A stretch of DNA of 64,000 nucleotides from Kordia sp039026955. GTDB lineage: Bacteria; Bacteroidota; Bacteroidia; Flavobacteriales; Flavobacteriaceae. The notes beneath the pieces are model-generated. The model was not told the DNA's origin, did no database searches, and was given only the letters and a program-made list of their open reading frames with translations. Shown piece after piece: positions 16,903-26,175 of this stretch. The stretch is from NCBI GenBank assembly GCA_039026955.1, contig JBCCLH010000001.1, forward strand, positions 62,001 through 126,000, written 5' to 3'. Positions within the stretch are counted from its first letter, which is position 1. Every line of letters starts with the position of its first letter. A program made the position numbers and the translations under genes.

Positions 16903-19650
16903 ATGATTTTCTCTTCAAGAATCATAATTGTATTTTTTCTTTGTTTCGCAAGTATGTTGCATGCGCAGAATAATTTGTCAGATGCGATTGATGCTACTAA
17001 AAAAATCGAAGATCATGATGAACGTGCTGCATCGTTTGAACAATTAATTCAGGATACTGATCTTACAAAAAATACAAAAGCACTAGGAACACTTTTTCAT
17101 GAAACTGGCAGGAGTTATTACAAGCTTAAGAATTATGAAAAAGTGTTGTTGTATATGGCAAAAGCGATTGATGTTAAGCAACAACTAGGAGACATTGAGG
17201 AACTGAATAAGAGTTTGTTCTTCAAAGCATTTATCTTCAGAAAGCTAGGAAAAATCTCAGAAGCAAGCATGCTTTGTGAACAGATCATCAGCGCAAAAAA
17301 AGCCAACAAAACGACCATGAATGCCTATCAAATGATTTCAGAATTTGAAGCAGACAAGGGCGATTACCATCAAGCGTTGGCATATTTGAATGATGCTTTG
17401 TCGAACAGAGACATTTATAAAAATACGCAATTTAAAAGTCAATTAGTACGAACTATTATTCAAACATACAGTGGCATCTATGCGAGTGATGCTGATACAG
17501 AAATGCTTCAGAACGATTTAGAAATTGTAAAATCGAACCAAAAAATTGTTGAAGAAAGCGTAGAGATTATTACTGAAAATCCTCTGAATCTGGCGCAGGT
17601 GTATAATAATTTAGCAGTTATTTATGACAGTTTCAAAGAATACGAGCTGGCATTAGAATTTTACAAAAAGGCACAAAACTTATATCGAGAAAATGAGTAT
17701 TTAGAAGATGAGTTGCGCGTTGCCCTCAATTTGGGCATTCTGTATTCAAAACAAAAAAAGCATGCACTAGCTACTGAACAGTACACTTATGTACTTGAAA
17801 ATTCAGACGATAAAGGATTACTAGCGAATACACACAACAGCATGGGATACTATCTGAATACCACAAATGTGATAGAAAAACTCCCTTTTTTGGAGAAAGC
17901 AGTGATGACTATCTTGGCGTATGATCAAAAAGAAGTAGCTAATTTTAGACTTCCCACATTAGAAGAAATGAATCAAACTGAGAATCAGCAAGATGTGTTG
18001 ATCTATTTGATTGATTTGGCAGCGCATTATGTACAAGCTTTTCATCAAAATAACGGACAAACCTATTTGTACAAAGCCAAAGAAACCGTGTTTTTAATCG
18101 ATACATTGGTGTCTTTGCTTCGATATCGTGTAGATGCAGAAGCTTCTAAATTATTTTGGATTGAAAGAGGCGTCGATATGTACATGCTCGCGGTAGAGAT
18201 TTGTTATCTGTTGAATGATGCTGAAAACGCGTTCTACTTTATGGAAAAGAACAAAGCGTTGTTACTTCAAGAAAATATAAAAACACTGCAAGCCAAATTA
18301 GCACTGAATGTTCCAGAAACATGGTTGCGAAGAGAATATATGTTGGATTATGAAGTTATTGATCTGCAAATACAATTTCAACAACAACCAGACAACGATT
18401 CTATACAACAAGCATTTACAGACAAAAAAAACGTATATCAACGCTTCAAAGATTCATTGCAACAACAATATCCACAATACACAAAAACCAAAGAAAAAGT
18501 CGATATTGTTACTTTGCAAGACATTTTGAAAAAATATAAAAACACAGCTTTTGTAGAATACATTTTACATGATACAGATGGGTATGGTATTTTTTACGAT
18601 GGAGGCGAGCCGATTCTTTTTAAAATAGAGAATACAGAAACGTTTCAAGAACAACTCACTTTGTTGCGCACATTCATGGCAAAACGAAGTTTGAATAGTC
18701 AAAAACGCAAAGAATTTCAAGCAATTAGTTTTCAAGTGTTTCAGCAAGTATTTCCATTAAGAGATGCGTTGCAACGTTTGCAAGACAAAAAACTTATCAT
18801 TATTGCCGATCATACGCTGCAATACATTCCGTTTGAAATATTGACGACTCAAAAAGAAGGAAGATTTTCGGAATCCTACCTTATCAATCGCACAGAAATT
18901 TTATATCTACAATCGTTTTCTCTCTTTGAGCAAATTCAGAAAAAACAAAACAATCCCACAAAAAAGTTACTAGCCATTGCTCCGATTGAATTCAAAAATA
19001 CAGCATTACCAACGTTAACAGATGCAACAGATATATTTACTTTTTTAGCAAAGGATTCAACTTCGGTATTGCTACAAAAAACAGAAGCAACAAAAGAAAA
19101 TTTCTCAAAATATAGAAACGATTTCGAAATCATTCACCTCAACACTCATGCAGGTTTGGACAGTATTTCGCAAATACCTTGGTTGGCATTTTATGATAGC
19201 AACATACTTCTTCATGAACTTTTCGGACTCGAAAATCAGGCAGAATTGGTGGTGTTAGATGCTTGCAAAACGGATGATGGCGTGCAACTTTCGGGCGAAG
19301 GCATCATCAATCTTTCACGAGGTTTTTTCTTTAACGGAACGCAAAGTGTGCTTGCTTCACAATGGAATGTCAATCAACAGGCAGGCAACGAAATCTTACA
19401 AACCTTTTACAAAGAATTAGAAAACGGAAAGGCCAAATCGAAAGCATTGCAAATTGCCAAAAAAAGCTATCTCCTAAAACATGATCAAACACAAAATATT
19501 CCCTACTATTGGGCAGCCTTCAAACTCACAGGAAGCACGGATGCAATTGTAGAAAACTCTTGGTTTGATAGTAAAATATTGCTAATTAGCGGACTTATTT
19601 TCGTGTGCGTACTTGTGTTTTTCTACTTTCGGAAGAAAATATTTAGATAA
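16903..19650 (+). CDS. Periplasmic TPR-CHAT protein (caspase-like fold) with C-terminal membrane anchor
   Basis: 915 residues from ATG 16903, chosen over an in-frame TTG 30 bases upstream because it begins the signal peptide (IIIVFFLCFASMLHAQ). TPR-type helix pairs fill residues about 20-420 (NNLAVIYDSFKEYELALEFYKKAQ is typical). A CHAT domain covers about 590-870 with the His-Cys dyad of the caspase/separase clan: His749 in NTHAG and Cys788 in VLDACKTDDG, followed by GEGIINLSRGF and ASQWNVN. A C-terminal membrane span (about 887-907) ends in a short basic tail, which places TPRs and CHAT domain in the periplasm. CHAT proteins are proteases often switched by TPR partners. Paired with a subtilase and an ECF/anti-sigma couple, a periplasmic proteolytic signalling role is the best guess. 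Confidence 0.88.
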   Translation: MIFSSRIIIVFFLCFASMLHAQNNLSDAIDATKKIEDHDERAASFEQLIQDTDLTKNTKALGTLFHETGRSYYKLKNYEKVLLYMAKAIDVKQQLGDIEELNKSLFFKAFIFRKLGKISEASMLCEQIISAKKANKTTMNAYQMISEFEADKGDYHQALAYLNDALSNRDIYKNTQFKSQLVRTIIQTYSGIYASDADTEMLQNDLEIVKSNQKIVEESVEIITENPLNLAQVYNNLAVIYDSFKEYELALEFYKKAQNLYRENEYLEDELRVALNLGILYSKQKKHALATEQYTYVLENSDDKGLLANTHNSMGYYLNTTNVIEKLPFLEKAVMTILAYDQKEVANFRLPTLEEMNQTENQQDVLIYLIDLAAHYVQAFHQNNGQTYLYKAKETVFLIDTLVSLLRYRVDAEASKLFWIERGVDMYMLAVEICYLLNDAENAFYFMEKNKALLLQENIKTLQAKLALNVPETWLRREYMLDYEVIDLQIQFQQQPDNDSIQQAFTDKKNVYQRFKDSLQQQYPQYTKTKEKVDIVTLQDILKKYKNTAFVEYILHDTDGYGIFYDGGEPILFKIENTETFQEQLTLLRTFMAKRSLNSQKRKEFQAISFQVFQQVFPLRDALQRLQDKKLIIIADHTLQYIPFEILTTQKEGRFSESYLINRTEILYLQSFSLFEQIQKKQNNPTKKLLAIAPIEFKNTALPTLTDATDIFTFLAKDSTSVLLQKTEATKENFSKYRNDFEIIHLNTHAGLDSISQIPWLAFYDSNILLHELFGLENQAELVVLDACKTDDGVQLSGEGIINLSRGFFFNGTQSVLASQWNVNQQAGNEILQTFYKELENGKAKSKALQIAKKSYLLKHDQTQNIPYYWAAFKLTGSTDAIVENSWFDSKILLISGLIFVCVLVFFYFRKKIFR

Positions 19651-19676
19651 TTTAACTGTCTTAAAAACAAAATAGT

Positions 19677-19708
19677 AAGCTGATTTTATGTAAAAAATCA
19701 GCTTTTTT
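19677..19708 (+). terminator. Intrinsic terminator after CHAT gene
   Basis: Stem AAGCTGATTTT (19677-19687) with AAAATCAGCTT (19694-19704), a 6-base loop, then a run of T to 19708. It separates the subtilase-CHAT operon from the next operon. Confidence 0.85.
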
Positions 19709-19717
19709 CATTTTTCA

Positions 19718-19750
19718 TTGGGTAATGAATTGATAAAAACTTCCCATATA
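19718..19750 (+). promoter_or_regulatory. Bipartite promoter motif, copy 2 (candidate ECF sigma target)
   Basis: TTGGGTAATGA at 19718-19728 and CCCATATA at 19743-19750, 14 bases apart, just past the terminator and 71 bases before the adhesin-like gene. Identical blocks stand before the subtilase gene, which supports co-regulation. Confidence 0.6.
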
Positions 19751-19821
19751 GATATAGATCTATAAAGGGAAACTCGAAAACCTTGTAAAAGAGTAGAGCG
19801 TCATTTAAAAAATCAAGAATC

Positions 19822-20925
19822 ATGAAACATAAATTATCTTTTCTAGTCCTAGCACTAGGACTTTTCTTTACTTCAAACAATCATGCACAAGTAAATTGGG
19901 GCACAAATACACCGCTAAATCCAAGCTCATCAGCATTGGGAACAGGAAATATGGTAACAGCAGATCATTCCACAATAGTTGGGACAGAAAATAATATGAA
20001 TGTCAGTACCAAAAGATCATCATTCATCGCAGGTCATAGAAACACGGTGGATGATAGTTTTTCCTTTGCTTTAGGAATGTCAAACAATGTACAACAAATG
20101 CAATCAGGTGCGTTTGGTGTCAACAATCAAGTCCTTTCCTTAAACTCTTTTGCGTTGGGACACAGCAATCAAACCAATGGTAGTTTTTCCTTTGCGCTAG
20201 GACACACGAATCGAGCTGATGGTGCCTTTTCTTTTGCGGTGGGTAGAAATACGACGAATACAAAAAACTATTCTTTCTTAATCGGATTCGATCATCAGCA
20301 ACCTGTATTTATGGCAACGAAAGACAATACGATTGGTGCACAGGTTGGAATTGCTACGGATAATCCAGAAGCGCGTTTGCACGTAAATTTGGGAGATAAA
20401 CAAGAAATTAGAATTCAATCAGAAATGGACAATACGTATGGTGGACTTTCTTTCAGAGATCATTTAGGCGGAGAAACCTGGCGAATCAGAGCGTTTAACA
20501 ATTTTACGGGCGGATATAATAGTATGCTAAGCATTGTAAGTTCTAAAAAACATGATTTGTGGATCTCCGCGGGAAAAACCATGATTGGCGATTGGTTTGA
20601 CTTTGATCCGTGTAGCGACTGTGACGAATATGAATTATTTGTCAAAAAAGGAATCCGTACACAAAAAGTAAAAGTAGACCTCGCTGCAGGTGTCTGGGCA
20701 GATTATGTGTTTGACAAAGATTATGACTTAAAACCACTAGAAGATGTAGAAGCATTCATCAATACAAACGGACATTTACCAAATGTACCATCTGCAACTG
20801 AAATTGAAAAAGAAGGCTTGAACTTAGGAGAAATGGACGCCAAATTACTAGAAAAGATTGAAGAACTCACTTTGTATGTAATTGAACTAAAGAAGGAAAT
20901 TAATGCGTTAAAAAGCAAGAACTAA
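19822..20925 (+). CDS. Secreted YadA-head-repeat protein with C-terminal coiled coil
   Basis: 367 residues. A signal peptide (cleavage after NHAQ) is followed by about seven 14-residue left-handed-roll repeats of the trimeric autotransporter head type (SFALGHSNQTNG, SFALGHTNRADG, SFAVGRNTTN; residues about 30-150). The middle segment contains NPEARLHVNLGDKQEIRI, as in tail-fibre-like proteins of Bacteroidota. The end carries the common Bacteroidota motif HLPNVPSATEIEKEGLNLGEM and a coiled coil (about 335-365). There is no YadA beta-barrel anchor and no T9SS sorting domain, so how it is displayed is unclear; the coiled coil suggests a trimer. The stop codon abuts the next ATG, so it forms an operon with the T9SS protein downstream, behind copy 2 of the bipartite promoter motif. 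Confidence 0.8.
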   Translation: MKHKLSFLVLALGLFFTSNNHAQVNWGTNTPLNPSSSALGTGNMVTADHSTIVGTENNMNVSTKRSSFIAGHRNTVDDSFSFALGMSNNVQQMQSGAFGVNNQVLSLNSFALGHSNQTNGSFSFALGHTNRADGAFSFAVGRNTTNTKNYSFLIGFDHQQPVFMATKDNTIGAQVGIATDNPEARLHVNLGDKQEIRIQSEMDNTYGGLSFRDHLGGETWRIRAFNNFTGGYNSMLSIVSSKKHDLWISAGKTMIGDWFDFDPCSDCDEYELFVKKGIRTQKVKVDLAAGVWADYVFDKDYDLKPLEDVEAFINTNGHLPNVPSATEIEKEGLNLGEMDAKLLEKIEELTLYVIELKKEINALKSKN

Positions 20926-22679
20926 TGGAAATCAGAAACAAAATAGGAATCGCTTTATTCTTGTTTTTTGGATGGACTTCTTTCGCGCAAGATAACTTGA
21001 TTCATAATGCTATAGCCGATCAACCTTCGTACAATGCGACTCCTTTTTACAAAGGTTTAGTAGATGATTATGAACCAAAAGGATATACATATTCAGGAGG
21101 TTGGGTGACAACTAGTTTTGGAATGCAAGAAGGACTTTCAGTATGGGAAAGCGATATGAAAACGGTGACAAAAATAGTCACAGCACCAAGTTTACCATCG
21201 GAAAAAAGACAATTTTTACTGCATTCGCCAGATTGGTATATGGTAAATTCAGATGGCGGATTTGATAAAATAAGACTAACGGAAAGTGGAAGTGACATTA
21301 TGCCACATGCTGGACTTGGTTATATAGGAATGGGACCAGGCGAATTGATACAACAAAAATTCTTTGACGCCAATAAATTTGAAGAAGGAGAAACCTATCG
21401 ATTGCAATTTTATGTACGAACTTACGACGATCCTACACGCGATTGGTCTACAGGACTGGATTTAAATGTATACTTACGAAAAAGTAAAATGAAATATTCA
21501 CTAGGAGCAAATCAATTCAATAATCGTTGCGATCCGTCAAAATATTTTAACAAATCGAGTACTTCAAATACGTTACAAATTCTCAACAAACCGATGGATT
21601 TGACAAGCTATCCCACAGGACAATGGTATCCAGTAACCATTGAATTTACAGCGCCATCAGACAGTTACGACTGGATTGTGATTGAAACAGAAGCCGCTGT
21701 ACTTTGCGACGGACCGTATGTATTGCTAGATGATTTTAAATTGGCAAAAACCTGTAAATTTCCAGATTGTAGTCGTACGAGTGGAGAAGTATTTCCAAAT
21801 CACAACGGATTCACATCCACAACAGCGCCTTTAGAAATTACAAATCTCAACAATGTCGCTGCGGCAACGGTAGAAATTTTCACTACATTAGGGCAACCCA
21901 TTTGGAATTACAGCGTGAGTTGTACCAATGGCATTACAGATCCAATTTTCTGGGATGGGAGAACTACAAGCGGAAGTCATGCAGCCAACGCATCGTATGT
22001 ACTCAAAATAACCTACACGAATGATTGCGGTACGGAATCGAAGAGTTCTGTCATTGTGAAAACAGGAAATCATCCGCCAATTACCAATAACATCATCTGT
22101 AACAATTCAGGAGTGATTACACCAGCACCGTGTTGTGTGTACGAACCCGATTTAGTCATTGACAATACGATTCTTCCCGGAATAGGATTACTAGATTATC
22201 GTGTAATTAGTAGTATCAATGTGGCTCCAGTAAACGATGTTACGGTGACCAATAACGCTGATGTGGAGATGAGAGCAGGAAACGAAATTCTCTTAAATCC
22301 TGGATTTACGGTAGAACCTGGCGGAAATTACTTTGCTGAAATTGTACCTTGTACCACCATGCGCGCTGCAACGCTTGAACCGACTTGGGTACAACCCACA
22401 AAAATAAAAGAGGAGACATTGGTAAATCAACATTCAGAAGAAGCGTTGACGCTGTATCCAAATCCTGCAAAAGACACAAGTACACTCGTCATCAAAGACT
22501 TTGAAAGCGAAACAACCTATGAAATTACACTATATAATTTGCAAGGAATACAGCAATATCAATACAGCACAAAAGTTGAGAAAACGGTAGTAAACCTTTC
22601 AAAACTAGATGCGGGCGTGTATTTTGTAAAAGTTTCTAACGGAATCACGACGTATAGTACAAAATTAATCAAGCAATAA
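20925..22679 (+). CDS. T9SS-secreted multidomain surface protein
   Basis: 584 residues. A signal peptide ends SFAQ. Residues about 25-280 form a carbohydrate-binding-like beta domain (WYPVTIEFTAPSDSYDWIVIETEA near its end). About 295-385 resembles the FlgD-like/gliding-associated Ig fold with GQPIWNYSV and FWDGRTTSG. A short cysteine-rich linker leads to ADVEMRAGNEILLNPGFTVEPG, a three-coat-hanger stack common in Bacteroidota surface proteins. The last 80 residues are a type A T9SS sorting domain (LYPNPAKDTSTLVI ... GVYFVKVSNG ... KLIKQ). Export is thus through the outer membrane by T9SS with attachment or release. The ATG overlaps the stop of the adhesin-like gene by one base (TAATG), so the two are translationally coupled. 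Confidence 0.88.
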   Translation: MEIRNKIGIALFLFFGWTSFAQDNLIHNAIADQPSYNATPFYKGLVDDYEPKGYTYSGGWVTTSFGMQEGLSVWESDMKTVTKIVTAPSLPSEKRQFLLHSPDWYMVNSDGGFDKIRLTESGSDIMPHAGLGYIGMGPGELIQQKFFDANKFEEGETYRLQFYVRTYDDPTRDWSTGLDLNVYLRKSKMKYSLGANQFNNRCDPSKYFNKSSTSNTLQILNKPMDLTSYPTGQWYPVTIEFTAPSDSYDWIVIETEAAVLCDGPYVLLDDFKLAKTCKFPDCSRTSGEVFPNHNGFTSTTAPLEITNLNNVAAATVEIFTTLGQPIWNYSVSCTNGITDPIFWDGRTTSGSHAANASYVLKITYTNDCGTESKSSVIVKTGNHPPITNNIICNNSGVITPAPCCVYEPDLVIDNTILPGIGLLDYRVISSINVAPVNDVTVTNNADVEMRAGNEILLNPGFTVEPGGNYFAEIVPCTTMRAATLEPTWVQPTKIKEETLVNQHSEEALTLYPNPAKDTSTLVIKDFESETTYEITLYNLQGIQQYQYSTKVEKTVVNLSKLDAGVYFVKVSNGITTYSTKLIKQ

Positions 22680-22776
22680 TACCCTAATGACTGTATCGTT
22701 CAAATATGTATGATAGATACAACCTCAGACCAACTGATAATTGTATCAAATTTTTGCGTTGATTATGCATATAAAG

Positions 22777-22804
22777 AAAGGCTTTCTATACCAGAAAGCC
22801 TTTT
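22777..22804 (+). terminator. Intrinsic terminator after the T9SS gene
   Basis: Stem AAAGGCTTTCT (22777-22787) with AGAAAGCCTTT (22793-22803), a 5-base loop and a short T-run. Its position inside the longest possible reading frame of the next gene shows that the epimerase starts downstream of it. Confidence 0.8.
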
Positions 22805-22874
22805 GAATTTAAAAATGTTCCTGTTCCATAAATTATTTATACATTTATGCGTTAATAATTTACGAAGTTCATCA

Positions 22875-23810
22875 ATGAAGATACTTATTACGGGAATTGC
22901 GGGCTTTATCGGTTCGCATGTAGCAGAACATTTGCATCATTTAGGTCATGAAGTGATTGGGATTGATAATTTTTCAGACTACTATCCAATCGCACTAAAA
23001 AATAAAAATGCTGCTGTATTACATTCCAAAGGTATCACTGTATTACAAGCGGATTTGCGTGAACCAATTGCTATTGAAAATCTTCCTGATGAAATTCAGT
23101 ATATATTTCACTTTGCAGCGCAGCCAGGCATTGCAGCTACTTCAACGTTTGAAGATTACTTGACAAACAATGTCATTGCCACACAAAACTTACTGACGTA
23201 TGCATTAAAACAAACGTCATTGCAATTATTCGTAAATATTGGAACTTCTTCTATTTATGGTTTAAATGCGACGTATCCAGAAACGGTAGCACCACAACCA
23301 GCCTCGCATTATGGCGTAACGAAATTGGCAGCAGAACAATTGGTATTATGCAGCTCAAGGCTGAATCAACTCAAAGCCTGTTCCTTGCGATTGTATTCTG
23401 TATACGGTTCACGAGAACGTCCCGACAAACTATTTACAAAACTATTAGATTGCGGATTGAACCAGAAGGAATTTCCACTCTTTAAAGGCAGTCTATCGCA
23501 TTTGCGTAGCTTCACGCATGTGAGTGACATCGTCAAAGGAATTGTAAGTGTGATTGGTAAAGAAGAAATCTGTAACGGTGAAATTTTTAATATCGGTACC
23601 GAAGCCGAATACACAACACAACAAGGCGTAGATGCGGTTGAAAAGCTACTACAAACCACCATCAAATTCAAAGAGTTACCTCCACGTTCAGGCGATCAGC
23701 AACGTACCAAAGCGAATATTGAGAAGGCTAGAAAATTACTTAACTATAATCCAACTGTAACTTTGGAAGAAGGAGTCGCAGAGCAATTGGCTTGGTTTCG
23801 GAATTTGTAG
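22875..23810 (+). CDS. NAD-dependent sugar-nucleotide epimerase/dehydratase
   Basis: 311 residues from ATG 22875; the longer frame from 22710 runs through a terminator hairpin and lacks family sequence. Extended short-chain dehydrogenase features are complete: NAD loop TGIAGFIG (residues 7-14), acidic residue in GIDNFSDYYP, FHFAAQPG, SSIYG, and the catalytic Tyr146-x3-Lys150 in YGVTKLAAE. The NFSDYY segment and FTHVSDIVKGI resemble UDP-glucuronate/galacturonate 4-epimerases, which supply nucleotide sugars for capsule or LPS. Slightly shorter than the usual 335-350. It stands alone, followed by repeats, with a glycosyltransferase operon on the other strand beyond. Confidence 0.87.
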   Translation: MKILITGIAGFIGSHVAEHLHHLGHEVIGIDNFSDYYPIALKNKNAAVLHSKGITVLQADLREPIAIENLPDEIQYIFHFAAQPGIAATSTFEDYLTNNVIATQNLLTYALKQTSLQLFVNIGTSSIYGLNATYPETVAPQPASHYGVTKLAAEQLVLCSSRLNQLKACSLRLYSVYGSRERPDKLFTKLLDCGLNQKEFPLFKGSLSHLRSFTHVSDIVKGIVSVIGKEEICNGEIFNIGTEAEYTTQQGVDAVEKLLQTTIKFKELPPRSGDQQRTKANIEKARKLLNYNPTVTLEEGVAEQLAWFRNL

Positions 23811-24546
23811 TTGTTAGTATTGAGATGTTAGTATTGAGTATTGAGAGTTTAGTATTGAGAAGTTTCAAAGAATAATTTCATTCACAACTCACAACTCACA
23901 ACTCACAACTGACAACTGACAACGGAGCGCAGCGACCAAATCACAACAAACGAATTGCAAAGTTTAAATCTAAAACTCAAAATATTAAATAAAAAAGTGT
24001 TTTTAGCTTTTAGAAGTGAGTATTGAGTATTGAGTATTGAGAAGTTTCATAAACGAATCCACGGAAAATAAAAAACGAGTTAACGAATAAGGAGTTTATG
24101 TATTTATTAGTTTAAGAGTTTATTTTAAAATAATTCACAATTCACCATTACTAGTGATGCGTTAACTCTAAAAAAAATATTGTGATCCCTCTTTTAATAA
24201 AGGATGTAGACGGTTTTTTTATTTTTGGATTTAAATTGATTTTAATTTAGCTATAGGAAAAGAAGCTATTTTGAATTTATTTTCTGTAAACTATCGAATT
24301 ACAATACCCAAACGTCACTTCGAGTGATTTTGAGGCACGAAAAATCGTATCGAGAAGTGCTTGGAAGTACCAAATTCTAAAGTTAACGCATCACTAGTAA
24401 TATAAAATACTAAATGTAAAATGAAAAAGTAATTTCTCAACAACCGACAACCGACAACCCACAACAGAAAAACCCACAACGGAGCGTAGCGACCAACTGA
24501 CAACTAAAACCAAAAGCGAAGCGACCCAACACCCAATACCTAACAC
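23811..24546. other. Geneless repeat-rich region
   Basis: 736 bases without a gene. It holds near-tandem TTAGTATTGAG/GAGTATTGAG units (23814-23860 and 24018-24040), tandem ACAACTC/ACAACTG units (23882-23920), the motif GGAGCGCAGCGACC (23924-23937), a MITE-like element (24147-24401), more CAACCGACAA units (24440-24475), a second GGAGCGTAGCGACC (24481-24494) and AAGCGAAGCGACCC (24513-24526). Confidence 0.8.
24147..24401. repeat. MITE-like element B
   Basis: 255 bp bounded by 24-base inverted repeats with one mismatch. The left end reads ATTACTAGTGATGCGTTAAC and the right end is its complement, AGTTAACGCATCACTAGTAAT minus one base. The interior has no gene and carries a second palindrome around 24314-24360 (CACTTCGAGTGATTTT.. 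/ ..ATCGAGAAGTG) related to repeats at 35937-36003 and 47145-47205. No transposase is present. Confidence 0.75.
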
Positions 24547-26175
24547 CTATCGCTCCACCAAATACATATCCGTACGCAAACGATCTTTATAGCCTTTTTT
24601 AGAATCGTCTATTGGATTGAGATCGAAGGTTTCTACATAGGTGATTTTTGCGTTTGGAAATGCTTTTTCAAGACTTTCTTTGGCGCCAATCATTACCAGA
24701 GCTTTGAAAGTGGTTTCTGTTGGAACTTTTAAATCGTGACTGTGTAATAACGGAACTTTTCCTCCGTAATCCCATACCAATTCAGGCGATTGTATGTTGA
24801 ACATATACACGGGAATTTGCTCTGCTGCTGCTTTACTAGAAATTTCTCGAAGCGAATTGTACTTGGGATTGCCTAAGAACGCATTTGTCAATGGAAATCC
24901 AAAGGTAACGGCAGACATTAAAAAGGCAATGATTAAATAGAAAGCCAAGTGAATTTTTTTCTGAATGACATATTTCAAGATAAAAAATCCGATCAATACT
25001 AAAATGATAGCAGTAATGGCAAATGGTGTGTAAAATCCTGCGAGATTGTCTTTTAAGAAGATATAGCCTGCAATAGGGAAAGCGACTCCGACTACACCAA
25101 TCAACCCAAAATTTAGATAGATTGGGAAGCGTTCCCACTTTTGGATATTGTCTTTGAACGATTTAAACATATACAACAAATAAAAACTCGTCGTATACGC
25201 CAACGGAATCAAGACAGGCAAGAGATAACGCGATTTCTTTTCAGGAATTAAGGATAGTAACACTACTGAAGCCAAGGTCCAAAACAAACTGAATTTATAA
25301 GCTTTCAAGTTTTCCACACGTGTTTTTAAGTATGGATACAACAAGCTAAAAAACGCCACCACAGTCCACGCGCCTGATTGCATAAAGAAACTCCAATAGT
25401 AATAAAATGGACGTACATTGCGGTTTTGCCAAGCAGTAGTTTCTTTGTTGGCAATAGCTGTTGCAGTTTCGCCGTCCATTGTAGCGATGTATAACGGCCA
25501 CCAAATGGAAACGATTGCGGTCACCACAACGAGACCGATCAGTGGAATCCATTTTTTTTTAAAATTGCTGTATTTGTAAACGATGCTATACGCGATTAAA
25601 AATGGTAGAAATAGTGCAAAATGTGACACAGGACCTTTGCTCATAAAGGACAATCCGATAAACGTTCCCGCAAGGAGTGCATTCCGCCAGACTTTTTCAT
25701 CACTAGAGAAGAATTGAAAAATATAGTAAATTCCAATGATCATAAAACCATGGGCAAAAATATCCCACGTTCCGTTTCTTCCCGCAAAAACCATGTAAAA
25801 AGAAGTCGCAAGCACCAAACTGTTGATAAAGGCTTGTCGTTTATTTTTTAGAAAGTACACTCCGAATCGATAGGAAAAAAGTACCAAAATCAACGTGATT
25901 ATTGCGGAAGGAACGCGCAAAGCCATTAAATTATCAAAGCTAAATAACATGCCAGCAATGGCAGCTAGCCACGTCGGTAATGGTGGTTTTTCGTAGCGTG
26001 GTTCGCCGTTCATGGTCGTAAGCAACCAATTGTCGTCCGTCACCATTTCGCGCGCTGTAATAAAGTTTCTCGCTTCCATGATATTTGGATACAAGACATC
26101 CAAATTCATAAAAAAGATAAAAAAACATACGATCACGAGTATCCAAACGTAATTTTTCTCTTGTATCAAATTCAT
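24547..26175 (-). CDS. GT39/ArnT-like membrane glycosyltransferase
   Basis: 542 residues with about 12 membrane spans. The first periplasmic loop has the GT39/GT83 signature: EARNFITAREMVTDDNWLL followed by GEPRYEKPPLPTW, where the acidic residue near the first loop and the YEKPPL motif are typical of ArnT/PMT-type enzymes. Such proteins transfer a sugar from an undecaprenyl-phosphate donor onto lipid A or a protein on the periplasmic side. PEKKSRYLLPVLIPLAY lies in the second half. The C-terminal 90 residues form a small soluble domain. The start overlaps the LAB_N gene by 4 bases (ATGA), and a GT2 gene of the ArnC/DPM type precedes that, so the three act in one pathway: make the lipid-linked sugar, move it, transfer it. 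Confidence 0.9.
   Translation of the reverse strand: MNLIQEKNYVWILVIVCFFIFFMNLDVLYPNIMEARNFITAREMVTDDNWLLTTMNGEPRYEKPPLPTWLAAIAGMLFSFDNLMALRVPSAIITLILVLFSYRFGVYFLKNKRQAFINSLVLATSFYMVFAGRNGTWDIFAHGFMIIGIYYIFQFFSSDEKVWRNALLAGTFIGLSFMSKGPVSHFALFLPFLIAYSIVYKYSNFKKKWIPLIGLVVVTAIVSIWWPLYIATMDGETATAIANKETTAWQNRNVRPFYYYWSFFMQSGAWTVVAFFSLLYPYLKTRVENLKAYKFSLFWTLASVVLLSLIPEKKSRYLLPVLIPLAYTTSFYLLYMFKSFKDNIQKWERFPIYLNFGLIGVVGVAFPIAGYIFLKDNLAGFYTPFAITAIILVLIGFFILKYVIQKKIHLAFYLIIAFLMSAVTFGFPLTNAFLGNPKYNSLREISSKAAAEQIPVYMFNIQSPELVWDYGGKVPLLHSHDLKVPTETTFKALVMIGAKESLEKAFPNAKITYVETFDLNPIDDSKKGYKDRLRTDMYLVER

Noticed and set aside
19753..19766. AGATCT-centred palindrome before the adhesin-like gene
   Set aside because: Short palindromes of A/T-rich composition are expected by chance; no second copy was seen.
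22710..22874. 55-codon N-terminal extension of the epimerase
   Set aside because: It contains an intrinsic terminator and the NAD-binding motif starts right after ATG 22875.
23882..23920. CRISPR-like tandem ACAACTC repeats
   Set aside because: Units are 8-9 bases with no spacers, imperfect, and no cas genes are present.
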